Origin: Taeniopygia guttata | Taxonomy: Eukaryota; Chordata; Aves; Passeriformes; Estrildidae | Direction of reading: 5' to 3' | Assembly: GCF_048771995.1 (NCBI RefSeq) | Contig: NC_133063.1 | Coordinates: forward strand, 26,616,810-26,680,809 | Length of the DNA: 64,000 bases | Shown: positions 1 to 13,000 of the stretch, piece after piece | How positions within the stretch are numbered: the stretch's first letter is position 1 | Layout of the letters: the number at the start of each line of letters is the position of its first letter | The notes under the pieces: model-generated | Told to the model about the DNA's origin: nothing | Database searches by the model: none | Seen by the model: only the letters and a program-made list of their open reading frames with translations | Position numbers and translations under genes: made by a program

Positions 1-1319
1 CAAATGGATACAACAAACATGTATATGTTCCTATACAAGTAAATCAGGCCTGAACATACAGGGAGAAGAAATAGCTACTGTTAAGCCCAAATAATATTGC
101 TGCTAGAGTACAGGAATATAGCTGAGGGAAAGCCTGTGTGTTGAGGCAAGTAAGCTATAGCAGGTATTTTATATTTGTAGAGTCCTGGAGTGTCAGCAAT
201 CTTTCATTTGAGCCAGTGTTTAGAAAGAAATAATGAAAACCACTGCATGCAGCTTTCATACTTCCATGTATCAGACCACCATGCCTTTAGTATTTCAAAG
301 TGACTGTGTTGTCCCTGCAGCACTGATGGAAGGAAGGTTATGTTTTATAGAGGAGTTCTGATGAAAATGGGCAAGGAAGTGGGGGTAAGTTACACAACTG
401 GAGTTCCAAAAGTACACTCCAACATGGAACTCATAGTTGGTTTCTTTTGTTTTTCTCTTGTTGTTGTTGTTTTTATTGTTGTTGTTATGGTTGAATTTTT
501 TTCAGATCTGACACAGAGTGACTTGCAGTAGTTGGCTTAAGAAATCAATGAACATAACTAGTTTATCATATTTTTTTAATGTCACTCTCTGGTCTTTGGG
601 CTATTTTTAATGCACACTTTCACCTTGCTCTCAGGGATTTCTGTGCCATTCGAAAACCTAATCATCAGTATTATTTCCTCTTACACTAGAAAGAAGCCAG
701 GGACAACTTAAAGTTACTTTTTCAAAAGCAGCTGGTGTATCAAGAGCTTAGGTTTAGAAGGGCTTAGAGACATCACCTCTTTTAAGGACTGCGGCTGTTC
801 CTAGGGGAGCCTCCTGCTGCTCCAGGCCTTCCTGCCATGCATCCTCCTAGCTCTCCTGCATCCAGCAGCACGGGCACGCTGGTCCTGGGGAGCAGCTTTT
901 CTGGTGCAGACATTAACCTCTCTCCCTCAGGGATTTCAGCTCTTCTTCCACAATGCATTGCTTTTATTAGAGGCAATAAGTTTTGTGAGTGCTCAGGGAG
1001 TTCTGTATGGGTTGGTATCGAGTTGGGACACACAGCACATTCACTGTTAGATTTTCTCTCTACTTTTTCTTATGAGTGCCAGGGAATCAGGTAAATCAAG
1101 AAAACAGCACACCACAGGACATCCATGACTGTTCAGATTGGCAATGTGAGGTGCATACTCCTGCAAATGCCATGGTCCCAGACATTGATATATGTATTTT
1201 TGTTTTCCAGCGGCAAAAAAAAGTATTTTTAGGAACTAGTAGAAGACAAGAAAGTCATGAGCATTAAATAAAGTATTTTCCCTGACCTACTGCTTTCTTT
1301 TTATTTGCTTTCTCTTCAG
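1..1319. other. non-coding sequence, no confident gene
   Basis: AT-rich sequence with no recognised gene or mobile element. A weak exon-like segment lies at 321-384: a fair acceptor (GTTGTCCCTGCAG) precedes it, one frame is open, and GTAAGT follows at 385. It is too short and isolated to call. The stretch may be intron or intergenic DNA upstream of the candidate exon at 1320. Confidence 0.5.
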
Positions 1320-1432
1320 TAGCACCCACGTATCATTCTGGAAACACAAATGAAGCAGAAAATCAGTCAGTGGCACAGGCTTGGCATGGAAGCAGTGTAT
1401 TCTGTGGAAATACTACACCTGCCAGCTCAAAG
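1320..1432 (+). CDS. candidate internal coding exon, gene unknown
   Basis: A 113-bp segment is bounded by a good acceptor (pyrimidine-rich run ending TTTGCTTTCTCTTCAG at 1319) and a near-consensus donor (AAG then GTAAGT at 1433). Only one frame is open. Two leading bases complete a codon begun upstream, then 37 codons run from 1322 to the donor, so the exon would enter split and leave between codons. The peptide begins APTYHSGNTNEAENQ and ends GNTTPASSK. It is polar and serine/asparagine/threonine-rich with one cysteine. The frame stays open past the donor to a stop at 1576, so a longer terminal exon is also possible. I do not recognise the protein and found no partner exon. A chance match of ORF and splice signals remains possible. 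Confidence 0.35.
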
Positions 1433-4400
1433 GTAAGTGGTGCAGTCCCAATTAGCCATGAACACACACCTCCAAAATACTGTAAGAAGCTGATTGCTGC
1501 CCAGAACCAGTTCTCAGGCTCAAAGAAAAGACAACCTACTCTGGCCTTGAGTTACTTTGACACACTGACATACTGAGAGCCCAGCATGCTAGCTTGTGCC
1601 CTTTAAGATGGCAAAGTAGCCAAATACATCTGTTCCATGATACAGGAGTTGCTTTATGGTGCACAGGAGGTGGGGAGACGTGCCACTCAATTATCTGCCC
1701 ACTCCCAGGGGACAGCAATTATTCCTGTCCTACTCCTTTGCTTCCTGCCTGTACTGTAAAAGCAACCTCCTGGCTCAGAAATAGGCAACATGAGGCCCCT
1801 AATCTGCTTCCTCTTCCACACTGAACTTGCATAATCTGCAAGACAGCCAGGCCAAATCTGGTTATTTATAATCCAGGAAAACTTTGTCTGTTGTCTCCAT
1901 TGCTCCAGAGGGGGTTTCCTGAAATGCTGGAGAGTGTGATGTTCACCAGCCTAGTTCTGGCAGTTTGCTTTAAAAATATTGGTGCTAAAAATTATCTACA
2001 TAAAATGCAGCAATATGACCTAATTTAAATATTTATTTTGTTCTCAGATATACCTGAGTATAGATAGTTTTGTTCATTATAGAGTCAAAAACTCTTATGT
2101 AGGTTAACAGCGTTGAAATGAGATGTTCTGAAATTATCTCTGCCTATCTGTTATAGTTTGTTATTGTTGTGAAACCTCTGGAGAACTATTTATCTTGGTT
2201 TTGCATGATATTCCTAATATAACACATTACATAATGTTTTCTATGGTTCAAAACTTTAAGGTTAACCAGAACACATTATGTTCTTCTCCAAGGGGAAAAA
2301 AATAAAGGACAGGGGTAATTATTCTCTCAGCCTTCAAAAATCCATTTTCTTAATAACACTCTGTCCTCTCAAAAGAGACTTATGTTTATGGGGATGGTTT
2401 GCTGCTGGGCTGTGTGGGAACAGGTTCAGTACTTCATGTGTGATTCCAAGAAGCACAAGAAACCCAGCTTTCTGAAGTGGGTCCACCTGTATCAGTTTGA
2501 AATAAACACAGAATCATGTGGTTTTCAGAAGTAGGAGCAAACCTTGCCTTACCTGCCACTGGACAGAACATTACGGCACTATTCACAAACAAGATGTTTG
2601 CTCCACCACAAGCTGTAATTTGAATTGTTGTTCACGTTACTGATATGAGTGTTTACACATACAATAGGTGGGAACATAAAAGTGTATTGGCTTTTCAGTA
2701 CACGAATTAATACAAGAGAAGAGAGTTGTGTGCAACTTGTGCCTTCCTTGTGGCCCAGCAGGACAAGACCTGTTCTTGATGCCAGTCCCAGGTTGTCTTT
2801 GCCTTTCAAGCACATTAGAGCAATGCAGAACCCATTAGAGCATCTGGAGAAATTGGAGTTTTCAGGGAACCTGTGTTCTGACACCTTTCTGTGGCCTGTA
2901 ATCCCTAAATCAGTACAAAATTATTCACTACCCAAAAAATGCCTAATAGCTGATTAAGTGTTGTTTAGGCAGGTCCTAAACCTTTCTAGTAGAAAGTGAG
3001 TTCTGGCTTATGTCATCAGAGTATTTTACTCCATCAGGAGGGAGCATCACAACATAATCACCTTGGTAATAAAGGAAACCCCTCCACAATGAGTGTGGTG
3101 GACTTAAAATGCATGGAGAGCTTCAGTTTCTGATCATTAGCAGCCAAGCACACCTGAAAGGAGAGAAAACCTGAGCTTTGCCTTTCAGCATCCCAGGGTG
3201 TATAGAAAGGCAGGGGGGTGCCCCTGAGGGAGATTTGCCTACTCCAAGCAGAGTTATGCCCTTTTGCTCAAACTCTGCCTATCTGTAGGACAATGTCAGT
3301 GACACTGTCTGGGCTATAAGAGCTGAGGTCTGCAGTTTTCTTTACCCAGCTGGAATGTCTGCCTCACGAGTGCATCAAAAGTTTTGGGTCATCCCCATGA
3401 ACCTGGTTTTGATTTTGTTTACTCAGCCTGGTAATTCCAGTGAATTTACCACTGTGTGGGATCAGATGGATGGTTTACTGTTTCAAAATCCCTGGATTTG
3501 GCATAAGATTTAGGCACACAATGTCCTTGGATTCTCTTTCTACTGAATTTATTGGAAATTAGGATAGATACCACTAATCATAGAAAAGGCTTTGATCAAG
3601 GTACCTCTTTTCTATCACAAAGAGTCATTCCTTACTTTCCAGATCCTTGACCATCTTGCTTTCCAGGACTGGGATAATCCATCCACCTCCTCTCATTTCT
3701 CTTCAGCTATCTTCTCCCCAGCCTCTGGACATGTGTGCTGTATTATCATGGATTATCAAACACACCTGGGGCTATAGATAGGTTTCTCGACTCACAGCAG
3801 ATAGACTCAACTTTCCTGGATGAAACTTGCTAGTTTGTGACCCTTTGGGCATAGGAAAATGGAGCAAAGACCAGCGGAGAGCACCAGGGCTTGGGCAAGG
3901 TGGGAGGTGGGGTGCCCAGCTTTGCACCCCTTGCCAGTGTCCAGATCCTCTCTTCTGGCTTCAGAGGTTCAGATCCTTCAGTAACAAGATAAGCAGCAGA
4001 TGAGATTTGGGGAACAATGCCCAGTTTCTTTCCTCTGCTCTCATGTGTGATCTGCCAGTGCTGTGAGGTTTAACAGCTACAGCAAATTGCAAGTCTGCTA
4101 ACTTGAGGTTCCCCACGGAAAAAAGCTACCTCTAATTGCTCATATTGATGTATTTCAGAGTGAAAAGCATGAAATGCATATTTTCTCCCTTTGTTGATCA
4201 AAGTATACTTTCAAATAGCAGTTTTGCAGTTTACGTAACAACTTCCTGCCATGGCTGGCTTTCCTGGCTTTCCAGAATCTGACAGAAATGTTTCCTGCTG
4301 CTACAGTTATGTCACTGATAACTTACTGCTGTTTATTTACAAACCCAGTGTTCAGACATCTTTTTTGTACTCTCCCTCCCCTTTCTTTTCTCTGTCTCTC

Positions 4401-4440
4401 TTTTTTTTTTTTTTTTTTTTTGAAGGGTGTTTTTGCCATA
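1433..4440. other. non-coding sequence
   Basis: No supported gene. Short open frames occur but lack splice context. A run of 21 T lies at 4401-4421. A minus-strand segment at 2546-2604 ends in a CAG/GTAAGG donor and is open in one frame, but its acceptor has a poor pyrimidine tract, so I did not call it. Confidence 0.5.
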
Positions 4441-4479
4441 TGCAGTCCTGTCCTCATGCAACCTTCCTGTGAGCAGCGC

Positions 4480-4947
4480 TGCCAGCTGGGGTGGGCTACC
4501 AAGGAAACACCGAGAATTTGTAGGACTTGAAAAGAAAGCAAACGGACTGTGAATTTGTTAGAGGCTGCAGGTGGTTTTGATGGGCTGAGCCAAGTCTGTG
4601 CCGGAAACACGACGGCTCCTGATGCTCCCGGGGGACCTCAGCATTCAGGCTCTACAGCCTCGCGGGCAGGAGCTCACCTAAGGAGGGGCACTAGTGGGGA
4701 AAAAGTGACCCAGCCGAAATGACTCAGAGCGGAGCAGAGGCTCCAGAGCAGCAGGGCTGCCCTGGCAGCCTGCTGAGACCTTAACTCCAGCAGCTGCCCC
4801 TACAGCCAGCGAGCAGAACAGTTGCATAACTGCTGGGAAAGCAAACCTAGACGTAGCTGTAAAACCTGCGGCAGTCTAGTTGAGGACGCGGCAGCCTTTA
4901 GGGTTTGCTGTCCAGTAATTTTGTTGAAGAAAGATGGATGGTCTGTG
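4480..4947 (+). other. candidate first exon with start codon and donor
   Basis: This stretch is richer in G+C and CpG than its surroundings, with roughly a dozen CpG between 4480 and 4900. It ends in an ATG at 4934-4936, followed by three codons (Asp-Gly-Leu), two bases of the next codon, and a strong donor (GTG then GTAAGT at 4948). This is the layout of an alternative first exon: 5' UTR, short coding start, splice. The transcription start cannot be placed; the 5' limit given is where base composition changes. I found no matching second exon. The exon at 1320 lies upstream and cannot be its continuation. It could be an alternative promoter of a plus-strand gene, a non-coding transcript start, or chance. 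Confidence 0.3.
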
Positions 4948-5937
4948 GTAAGTCTTGAATGGGTGGGTATTCATGAGACTTTTGTTAGGAACACACAGTA
5001 AAATTTGCACCTGAGAAAAGCAGCTCTGGGGAGGATGTAGTGTTGAATGGAAAAATTATATCAGAAAGATCTTTCTGCACTCTTGTATTTATCAGTAGAA
5101 TTCTGTTGAGATCAACTAGATTTGAAACTGCAAAAACCATCTGAGAATACAAGAAAAAAAAAATAAACAAGAAGCCTGTTCAGCCCTTTCCTTGAGGCTA
5201 TGTCCTGGAAAGTAGAAGTCCCAGGTGCTGTGACTTTTTGGAACCTTCAGGATCTGTTTTAAGTTACATAAAATAAAATTCCCAGCAGAACAATTATCTG
5301 CCTGGACAGATTCATGGGTTTAACTTTGGACACGTGCAATATGAATTTGCAACAGTGCTGTGCAAACAGGATACTCTTTCTTTGTATAAAACATCAGCTG
5401 TTGGGTCACATCTCTTCCTCTGGAATCACCAGCTGGAAAATATTAGATGAGTCACAAGAATCTGAGAGCTCTGAAAAGCAGCACACACCAAGTGATATAC
5501 AAGGTGAAAGCTTTAAACCCACAACTTAAAACACCAAATCGGAACCCTCAGAGCAGGAATAGAGTTACGCTGCTCTGAAATGTTACAAATTGATTGGTGA
5601 GTCCAAGCTAAGGCACTCAGGCAACATCAGGAATGGCAAGATAGAAATGAATACACAAAGAGCATGAGCATCCTTTTCTGACTTTTTTTTCCCCAGGCAG
5701 TGCTGATTTTGCAGTTACCCTGCTTCCTGAGATGATTTACACCAGCCGACACAGCACTTTGTGCTTTGGCCATACCCTGACAGACAGATGGCAGCTCTGG
5801 ATGCACTTACAGAACGGTTCAGATGGATAGGTGTAGATCAGCAGGATTGTTAGTGTGCCAGTAGAATACCTGGAGATTTTAGGTTATGTCCACAAACCAG
5901 TTGAACTATAAATGCAGGATGTATTTTCTTCTCTTCT

Positions 5938-5970
<33 letters not shown>

Positions 5971-8410
5971 CTTTCCCTGAAGCATAAGCAGCAGCATTTG
6001 AGTATCTGAATACTAGGCTCTTTCTTCAGGGTGATACAAACTACAGCATGTCTGGTCTGTTATACCATGTTCCCCTACTTACTCCAGGATTAGGACACAG
6101 GCTCTAAGTGCGGTGGCCACTGTCTCAACTTTGCCCTGGGCAGAAAAAGTGCAAGAGTCTCAAGATCCAAGCTGGGATAAGCCTGCAACCTACTCCTGAC
6201 ACCACTGGCCAAAACTCTCTTGTCCTGCTATGTCTTTTTCTGGGGGGGATGCCAGCCTTGCCCCCTGTTCTGCAGCTCCTCACTCACAAAATTTGGTGGG
6301 GAAAAAACAATACATTAATGACTGTCTCACAAAGCCAGGGTTTATTCCTGCATGTTTTCAACAGGGCATTTCACAGGTCCGTGTCTGTGAAGGAAAATAG
6401 CTGTTCCAAACTGGAATGTGACACTTGTGTTTTCTCTCTTCAAACCTTGTGCCTTTGGACCTCTAGTTCAGACAGGCTCCAGACAGGCTCAAGTTATGAA
6501 TTCTTATTTCTCCTTAATTGCATTTTTTATTTCTCTCCATGTTTGTTTCCTTCCCCACCGCCCCCACCGCCCCCCCCCCCCTTTTTTCCTCCTCCTGTTT
6601 TCCCTCCTCCTGGTCTTCCTTTTCTCTGCACTAGCATGTAAGTTACCAATGTTTTCATAGCTGCAGCAGCAAAGCCCAAAGCTCCTGCATTTCTGCCCCT
6701 TACTTCACCAGAACGCAAAATGAACCTTAGTAAAAAGGGATGTGAAGGGCCACAAAAAGGGGTCTTGTGTTTTAGCACATAGATCATGGGCCATTGCTGA
6801 GTGGTCTTAAACCACTTGTCTTGCTGGTTATACTCATGTTCTATTTTACACTCACAAGAACATAATGCTGATAAGATAGATCTGGGCTCATTCCTTTCTA
6901 TTTAAATTTCTATCTTCTGTTTGAACTTCTTACATAGAATATTGATTTTATTTTTTATCTTTTGTAATATGGTAGTACAGCTTTAACAGTAGAAATTTAA
7001 TTGGAGTCGCACTAAAGTACTATTGATTTTAATTTTTTTATAATTGTTTCTGTATGTTTTATATGCTTGCAGACAGAATTTAGCTAACTTCCAATGAATA
7101 AAATTATTAATACGAATCAGAATTTTTAATACACATCCTCAGAACACTGTTGGGGGCAGAAACTCTAATATGTAAGGATTAATGCTTTCTGCATTTGGTA
7201 ATTAATGATGCAGCTTTTTTAGTATTGGAATTTAATTGATAACACATACCGTTATACCCTACTCCTCATTTAAAATATGATGTTCAGTGGTAAAAAAATT
7301 TAATTCCTAATCAGTGATTTTATCTGTGTAGCTTAAAATGCTTTATAAAAGCAAGAATTCACTACTATTTCTATTTTTCAGAATTCATCTTCAGGGTTTT
7401 ATTTTTTTTCTTATTTGCTGAGGGACAAATATTGATTTTGCCAGATTCTCCATGATGTTATAAAAAGGTCTGAAGTTGGAACCAGAGTTTCCTGAATCAA
7501 TTTATTTGACCATAATGCTTTCAAAATACTCTTACTAGTCCATTTCACAAATGATTATTTAATGAGGTAGGTTAACAAGTAGCTGGTCATGCTGTTCTGG
7601 AACAACTGACTGTGAGGTATATACACTGTGCTTTTTTTCTCCAATAATTCTATTTATATAATTTTATACTTCATCTCAAAGGTGAAAACATTAAATCCAA
7701 GGGGCATCCTTTAAAATGGCCATATGCATTTTTTCTTTCTTTTAATGCATAATAACTATGACTTTTTTTCCTTCTTTTTTAAACCTTATGAAGCTGATAG
7801 TATATGTGTGCCACAGCCAATATTGCAGGTGCAGAAGGAGTGTATGTCATCTTTGCTTTTTCTGGAAGTTTCTATTAATCACAACATATATTAAATAATC
7901 TTTGTCTCTACCATATCTATACCATTATGAAGCCAATATATGCTCTAAAACTTAGCAATGTGTGTGTTACTTTTCCACCAATATAAGCATGTTTAAGAGA
8001 GGACTGTGTCAACACTATTTTAAACCAAATTACCACACAAGGGAAATCACCTTTTAATTCAGTTTACCAGAGGTAGAAAATAAAACATATTGTATTTGCC
8101 ATGTGCAGCCCCAGAGCGTCCTCCTGGGGTTACTAAAATGGCATTGAGTGTCACATCTGACCCAGCTACTCAGCAGTGTTGGAAGTCAAGTATGTGACTG
8201 CCATTGTCCAGCAAGCTATCATTTCCCAGATCCAGGTCTGGCATTTAAGTTATCTTGATAGCTATTGTTTAGCAAGCAGAAAAAGGAATGACCTTTTACT
8301 TCACCAGATACTCCTGAAACAAACCTCAAGGATTTAGGAAAAGAAGAGGTGAAAACAACCAGTAACGGGAACCCTGCCCTTGTTGTAATAAGGAAAGAGA
8401 CACATCACAG
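4948..8410. other. AT-rich non-coding DNA, no gene seen
   Basis: It contains a run of 31 T at 5940-5970 and a pyrimidine/C-rich tract at 6555-6625. A very AT-rich block at about 6890-7990 has many TAAT-type homeodomain core motifs. The 177-codon plus-strand frame at 6108-6641 runs straight through the C-rich tract and has no codon or domain signal. This stretch lies downstream of the 3' end of the minus-strand gene. Confidence 0.5.
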
Positions 8411-8411
8411 C

Positions 8412-9967
8412 TACCCTTAGAGCTTGCATATTTATTGAACAAATCCTACTAAAGTAGCTAAAATACATTGGGTACTTGCATTATTAAAGATCACATTGTT
8501 ACAAAAGCTTGCATTTTCAGCAGTACACAACTGCAACTATACATAAATGCCACAACTGCTGAATATTACTTCTTGCTCTATATACAGCACAGCAGACGTA
8601 TCTATTCTATTGGAAATTAAAGTGTACCAGGAAAGGGATACAGAAGGTAGGGAAAGGAAAGAAATCTAGAAGTGCAGTGCATGCATTGGTATTTAACAGT
8701 CAGAAGCTAAGACAGTTCAGAACAAGGCCTGCCCTGTAAAAGGAATAGCTAAAAGACAGAATTATATAAAAAATTAAGGTGGGCTTTCAGACTGTGTCTA
8801 ACACAACAACACTCCATGAGTAGATGATACTGCTTAGTTTTGTGGTTTGTGTTATTTTGTATTTATAGTAGTTTGGGAGCAAGAACAAAAATGTAAATTC
8901 CACATGTTGACAGTACTGTGGAAATGTACTTTTTCCCCTTTAGGACTTCTCTTCCCAGAAATTTGCTGTATTTTTCTTACTATATCCCCTAGTTTATGGA
9001 TTTGAAGAAGACATTAAAACTTGTCCCTTCTGTAAAAAAGGCTTGTAAGAAAAAAAGACAAAAATCAAGAGATTTTGAGAAGTTGGTGGAAAATTATTGC
9101 TCATCTTTCTCCATAAGGTGGATAAGAGTCAGAAAGGAGACTTTACGAAAATTACAGTTTTGTGATTGCTCCCACTATAACTGCATGTTTGTGAGTGGAC
9201 ACTGATAGGGAATCAGTTCCTCACTTGTACACTATAAGTAGTTACTCACCTACAGCACTGAATAAGAAAGCCACACTGAAGACACAAGTAAACAAGTCAG
9301 TCCAATCTAAAGAACAACATTCAGAAAAACAAAGTACCAACACCCTCTCAGAACATGGAAATAAAAAATAACTCCATCAGAGCTACCTTGCCAAGGAGCA
9401 TATTTAAAGTCCAAAATAGCACCATTCATCAGTGTCTCAAATCCCGTGGCAGCATCACGATCACTTACCACAAGGAAACCATGAGTTTCATACTACTTCT
9501 ATACATCAAAAGAGTACATGGATAAAATATAGAGATATACAGACAATCGATGAAAATAAACTACTAGGCTTGTTACATCTAAATGAAAAAAAAGGGGGAC
9601 TCTCAGCCTCTGCAAGAAGCAGTTTGAGTTGGTGGAAATGGAGAGAGTGGTTTACCGGTTGTGTGTGAGCTGTGGAGTTTGAGTAGTGAAAGACATTGCT
9701 GTGGTAGAACCAGGCCTGAGGGCCCACCTGTAATGTTTGTAAACATGGATTCACAGTGTGAAATTCTGAGAGCTTTCGCTTGAGTTAGAATGTTAAAAAC
9801 TAGTTTTTATGGTACACGTTTGTCCACTGTTATTCTCTAAAGCAAGGCTCAGAGTCCCATAGTTTCTTCTTACATTTGATGATTTACACAGAAACAATTT
9901 CCAATATATGACACCATGACCTCATCAAACCCATACATCATATGTAATACGAATGGAGAAATTATGT
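8412..9967 (-). other. probable 3' UTR of the minus-strand gene
   Basis: This is non-coding sequence between the stop codon at 9968-9970 and the AATAAA at 8431. It is AT-rich and carries no recognised mobile element, as expected of a 3' UTR. A 26-base minus-strand segment at about 9249-9274, preceded by a fair acceptor and followed by GTGAGT, could be a retained or alternative splice unit inside it. The extent is inferred only from the stop codon and the poly(A) signal. Confidence 0.4.
8425..8437 (-). terminator. poly(A) signal of the minus-strand gene
   Basis: On the minus strand AATAAA (plus-strand positions 8431-8436) is followed by a likely cleavage zone at about 8410-8415. A GT-rich stretch reading TGTGATGTGTC then follows, which is the usual order of poly(A) signal, cleavage site and downstream element. 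It lies about 1.5 kb past the stop codon at 9968. Confidence 0.45.
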
Positions 9968-10090
9968 TTAAAAAGAGTAGAGGTAATTGATTTTGCTGAA
10001 ATGTTGTCCATAGCCGCTTGTTGGATCCAGGCGTGCCCCCTCTGCCTCACTTTTCTTGCGATTCACTTCCTTCGAGATGGGGAGATTTCC
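9968..10090 (-). CDS. terminal coding exon of an unidentified gene
   Basis: Reading the minus strand, a strong acceptor (CTTTTTCCTCTCCACAG, AG at 10091-10092) opens onto 40 sense codons and a TAA stop. The other two frames stop within 15 codons. The peptide starts GNLPISKEVNRKKSEAEGAR and ends FSKINYLYSF. It has a charged, probably disordered Lys/Glu/Arg-rich half, then a polar/aromatic C-terminus, and no cysteine. The exon contains four CpG within about 80 bp of otherwise CpG-poor DNA, which favours real coding sequence. Downstream come a 3' UTR-like stretch and an AATAAA at 8431, so this is probably the last exon of the transcript starting near 28.3 kb. It enters in phase 0, matching the candidate exon at 13,484-13,561. 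I do not recognise the protein. Confidence 0.55.
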   Translation of the reverse strand, partial: GNLPISKEVNRKKSEAEGARLDPTSGYGQHFSKINYLYSF

Positions 10091-13000
10091 CTGTGGAGAG
10101 GAAAAAGTGGTATTAGATGTGCTTTGTTGGTGGGATGCTCCCTTCTCTCATCCTAAAGTTTCCATAGTTCCCTAGCTTTAGCTCATCTACCAAACATGAC
10201 TGAAGCACATGATGCCACAGAAAACAAAGGGTTGTTTGAAAACCAGGAAGTTCTTGTAACATCTGAGAAAAACATTTCACATGGGGCATGAACAAATCTG
10301 TCCTAGCAGCAGCAAATGCAAAAGATCCAACATAAAAGTGCATCTTGTTTATGAAAGATCATCTTAATGCTACAAGAACTTTTTCCAGGTTAGACTTCTC
10401 ATTTTTTAAAAAGCTTACTAGTTAATCAAAAAACATATACTAGTAAGTCACTTCTCTATATTCACCCATCAAAAAGAGCACACTAAAAACACTACAGTGT
10501 TTTCTTGTTCTGAGTAGGTACGTAAGTGGTATGCCATACGAGCCAGCTGCCTCAGATAAATCCTCATTAACCATACATTTTAATTGTGTCTATTCAGCAA
10601 AGTTTTTAAACAGTATTTAAATAAATGTTTTATTTTAAGCCTCAGAGTGAAGACTAAAGGCTAAGAACCTGCCTAAAGTACTTTGCTGATGATATGTCAC
10701 TATGAGATAACTATGATTTGTTTAGCTAGTAATATATATTAAGCAAAGGAAAAATAAAATCTGTGCTTTTTATGTTTAAGTGGTCAAGAATTGTAAAGGT
10801 GTTTTATTGCTCATATTGTTTAGAACGAGTTTGTCACATAAGCTCAATACCTCTTTTTGTTTAAGAAATTAAACTTATCTTCTCCAAGTTCATTTTTTTT
10901 CTGATGTGAGGGTTGTGAATTTCTGAATTAGGAATTAAACACATGGCAGTTTCCCAATGACCAATAAAGTGCAATTTTCAGAAATTTTCCTTTCTTCAAA
11001 CCCAGAATTTTCATTGGGATGTTCATACTTGCTACATTTACTTGTGTTGGGAATGAAGCCATCCCATGGCTCTCCTACTGTCTTTGTCACAGTTTACAGG
11101 ATAAATTCTGCTTTTAGGTAGATGAACTCCCCATGGGGGTTCTGCTCTGCACACAGGAGCAGCTTTCAAGCTGAGCACAGAGCAAAATCCCTTCCTGGAG
11201 ATAGCTGGTGACTGTTCCTTTGGGGCATCAAGAAATGGAGGAAAAGAGCAGAATTTGATCAGTTCACATGCAGAAGGGTAAGGAGTTGTAATGTATTTTT
11301 GCTAGAGCCAATATGGGTATTTTGCAAGAATTTCAAAATTAAAAATTAACATTTTAATTTTAGTGACTGTACAACATAGAGTAGTGTTTCCTCGCAGTAC
11401 TCTAGAAAATTTCATCCCCATGATAATATTTTTACTTATTTTTGTTTTACTATATTTGCTACTTGTGCATCATTGCAGGATACAAAGGGAATACTAGAAA
11501 CTTACACATGCAAACAGGCACATCACACAGACCAAAGGTCTGGGCAAATTTCCAAAAGCATTGTGTAGGGCAGTTCCTTTTCAGCTGTGAAAACAATCTC
11601 AGTCCTGAAATCCTGCCATACAATCATGAGATATAAAGTCCCATGTGACCCTTCTAGGTCTGGAAATAAACTGTCATTAACTGAAGCCTTTTCTATTTGC
11701 TGGTTGCATGAAAATAAAATTTAAAAAAAAAAAAAAAAAAAACAAAAAAAAAACCCACCAAAAAACCACCAAAAAAAACCCCACTTTTATCCCAAATAAT
11801 AATTTTTTAAAATCTATGTATTTTACTTTATTTTTTCAGAAGTTTAAGCTGTTTAGCATTGAGTAGATAAAAGTGCTCATCTGGAGGACTGAAAACTTTC
11901 TGCCATTTTTTTCACCAATTTATCCCAATTAATTTTATTGTACAAATGAAAAAATTTCCAAAGATGCACAGCTTCTGGTAAAAATGATTCTCTGCTGGAA
12001 GCTGGACTATGTGCAATTAGTATTGAAGTTGCTTTTGAATGTCAATTGTGAAATAAAATTTGGAGCTAGTTCTAAAAACTGGTTGTTGTACCAGCACATG
12101 CCAAATATCTTCTGAAGATGTACATAAAGGCTAGGAAAAAAATTGTATTTTAAAAGCAAGAATCCAGTAACTTTAAAGGGAAAAAATATTTATAATATGT
12201 TTTGGCAAGTTGAGAAACTGTTATTCCTTCTGAGAAATTTTTATTTTAAGCTATGTACAGCATAAACCCACAGCTATTCCTAAATCCAATACAATGTAGC
12301 ATTGTTGCTATGCTGCACATAGTGCACAACTTCATTTCTGTGCTTTGGGAGAAACTTTGTTTAATGATGAATGGCAACTTACTTAAAGCTTCTAACTTAA
12401 AATTTTGAATAAAAATCATCTAGTTAACACATAGCTGATTCATAAAATTAGCAAATTCATTTGGTGTAAGTATGACCCTACAGAGCACATTAATCTTGCT
12501 CTGGCACTGCTACCAGCTTTCTCAGCTGAACTTTTGGAATACTGTGAATGCTAAGAATCACAGTGCTGCCATATATGCTAGTTGAAAAACTGGCAGGCTG
12601 GCACATGAGGCTGCAAATACTCCATCTATAAACTTTAGAAATTCCATTGTAGAGGAAAAAAACTGTAACTTAAAAAAAAAAAAAAAAAACCCAAAAAAAC
12701 CCCTGAAACTGAAACTTAATCAAAGAAATTTTCCATGTGTTCCCTTCTTTACTTACCTGCTTGAGCAAGTAATTGAAAGGGAATATGAAAATAAAACATG
12801 TACATCCTGTGGTTCTGAGTGATCTGTTATATTTCACTACTGAAATTTCATGTCCAGTTTCACATTTTTACACCAGTAATGGTAATAGAATAAAATCTTA
12901 TTAAGGCTGTCTGGTGAGCCACATCTTCTGCCTTTGTATGTGGAACTTCTTGTCAAACTCACATGAAAAGTGCCATGCTTTGTATGCTTGTCACTCAAGC

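Noticed and set aside
6108-6641. 177-codon plus-strand frame ending in poly-proline
   Set aside because: The end is a translated C-rich tract; there is no domain, splice site or start context.
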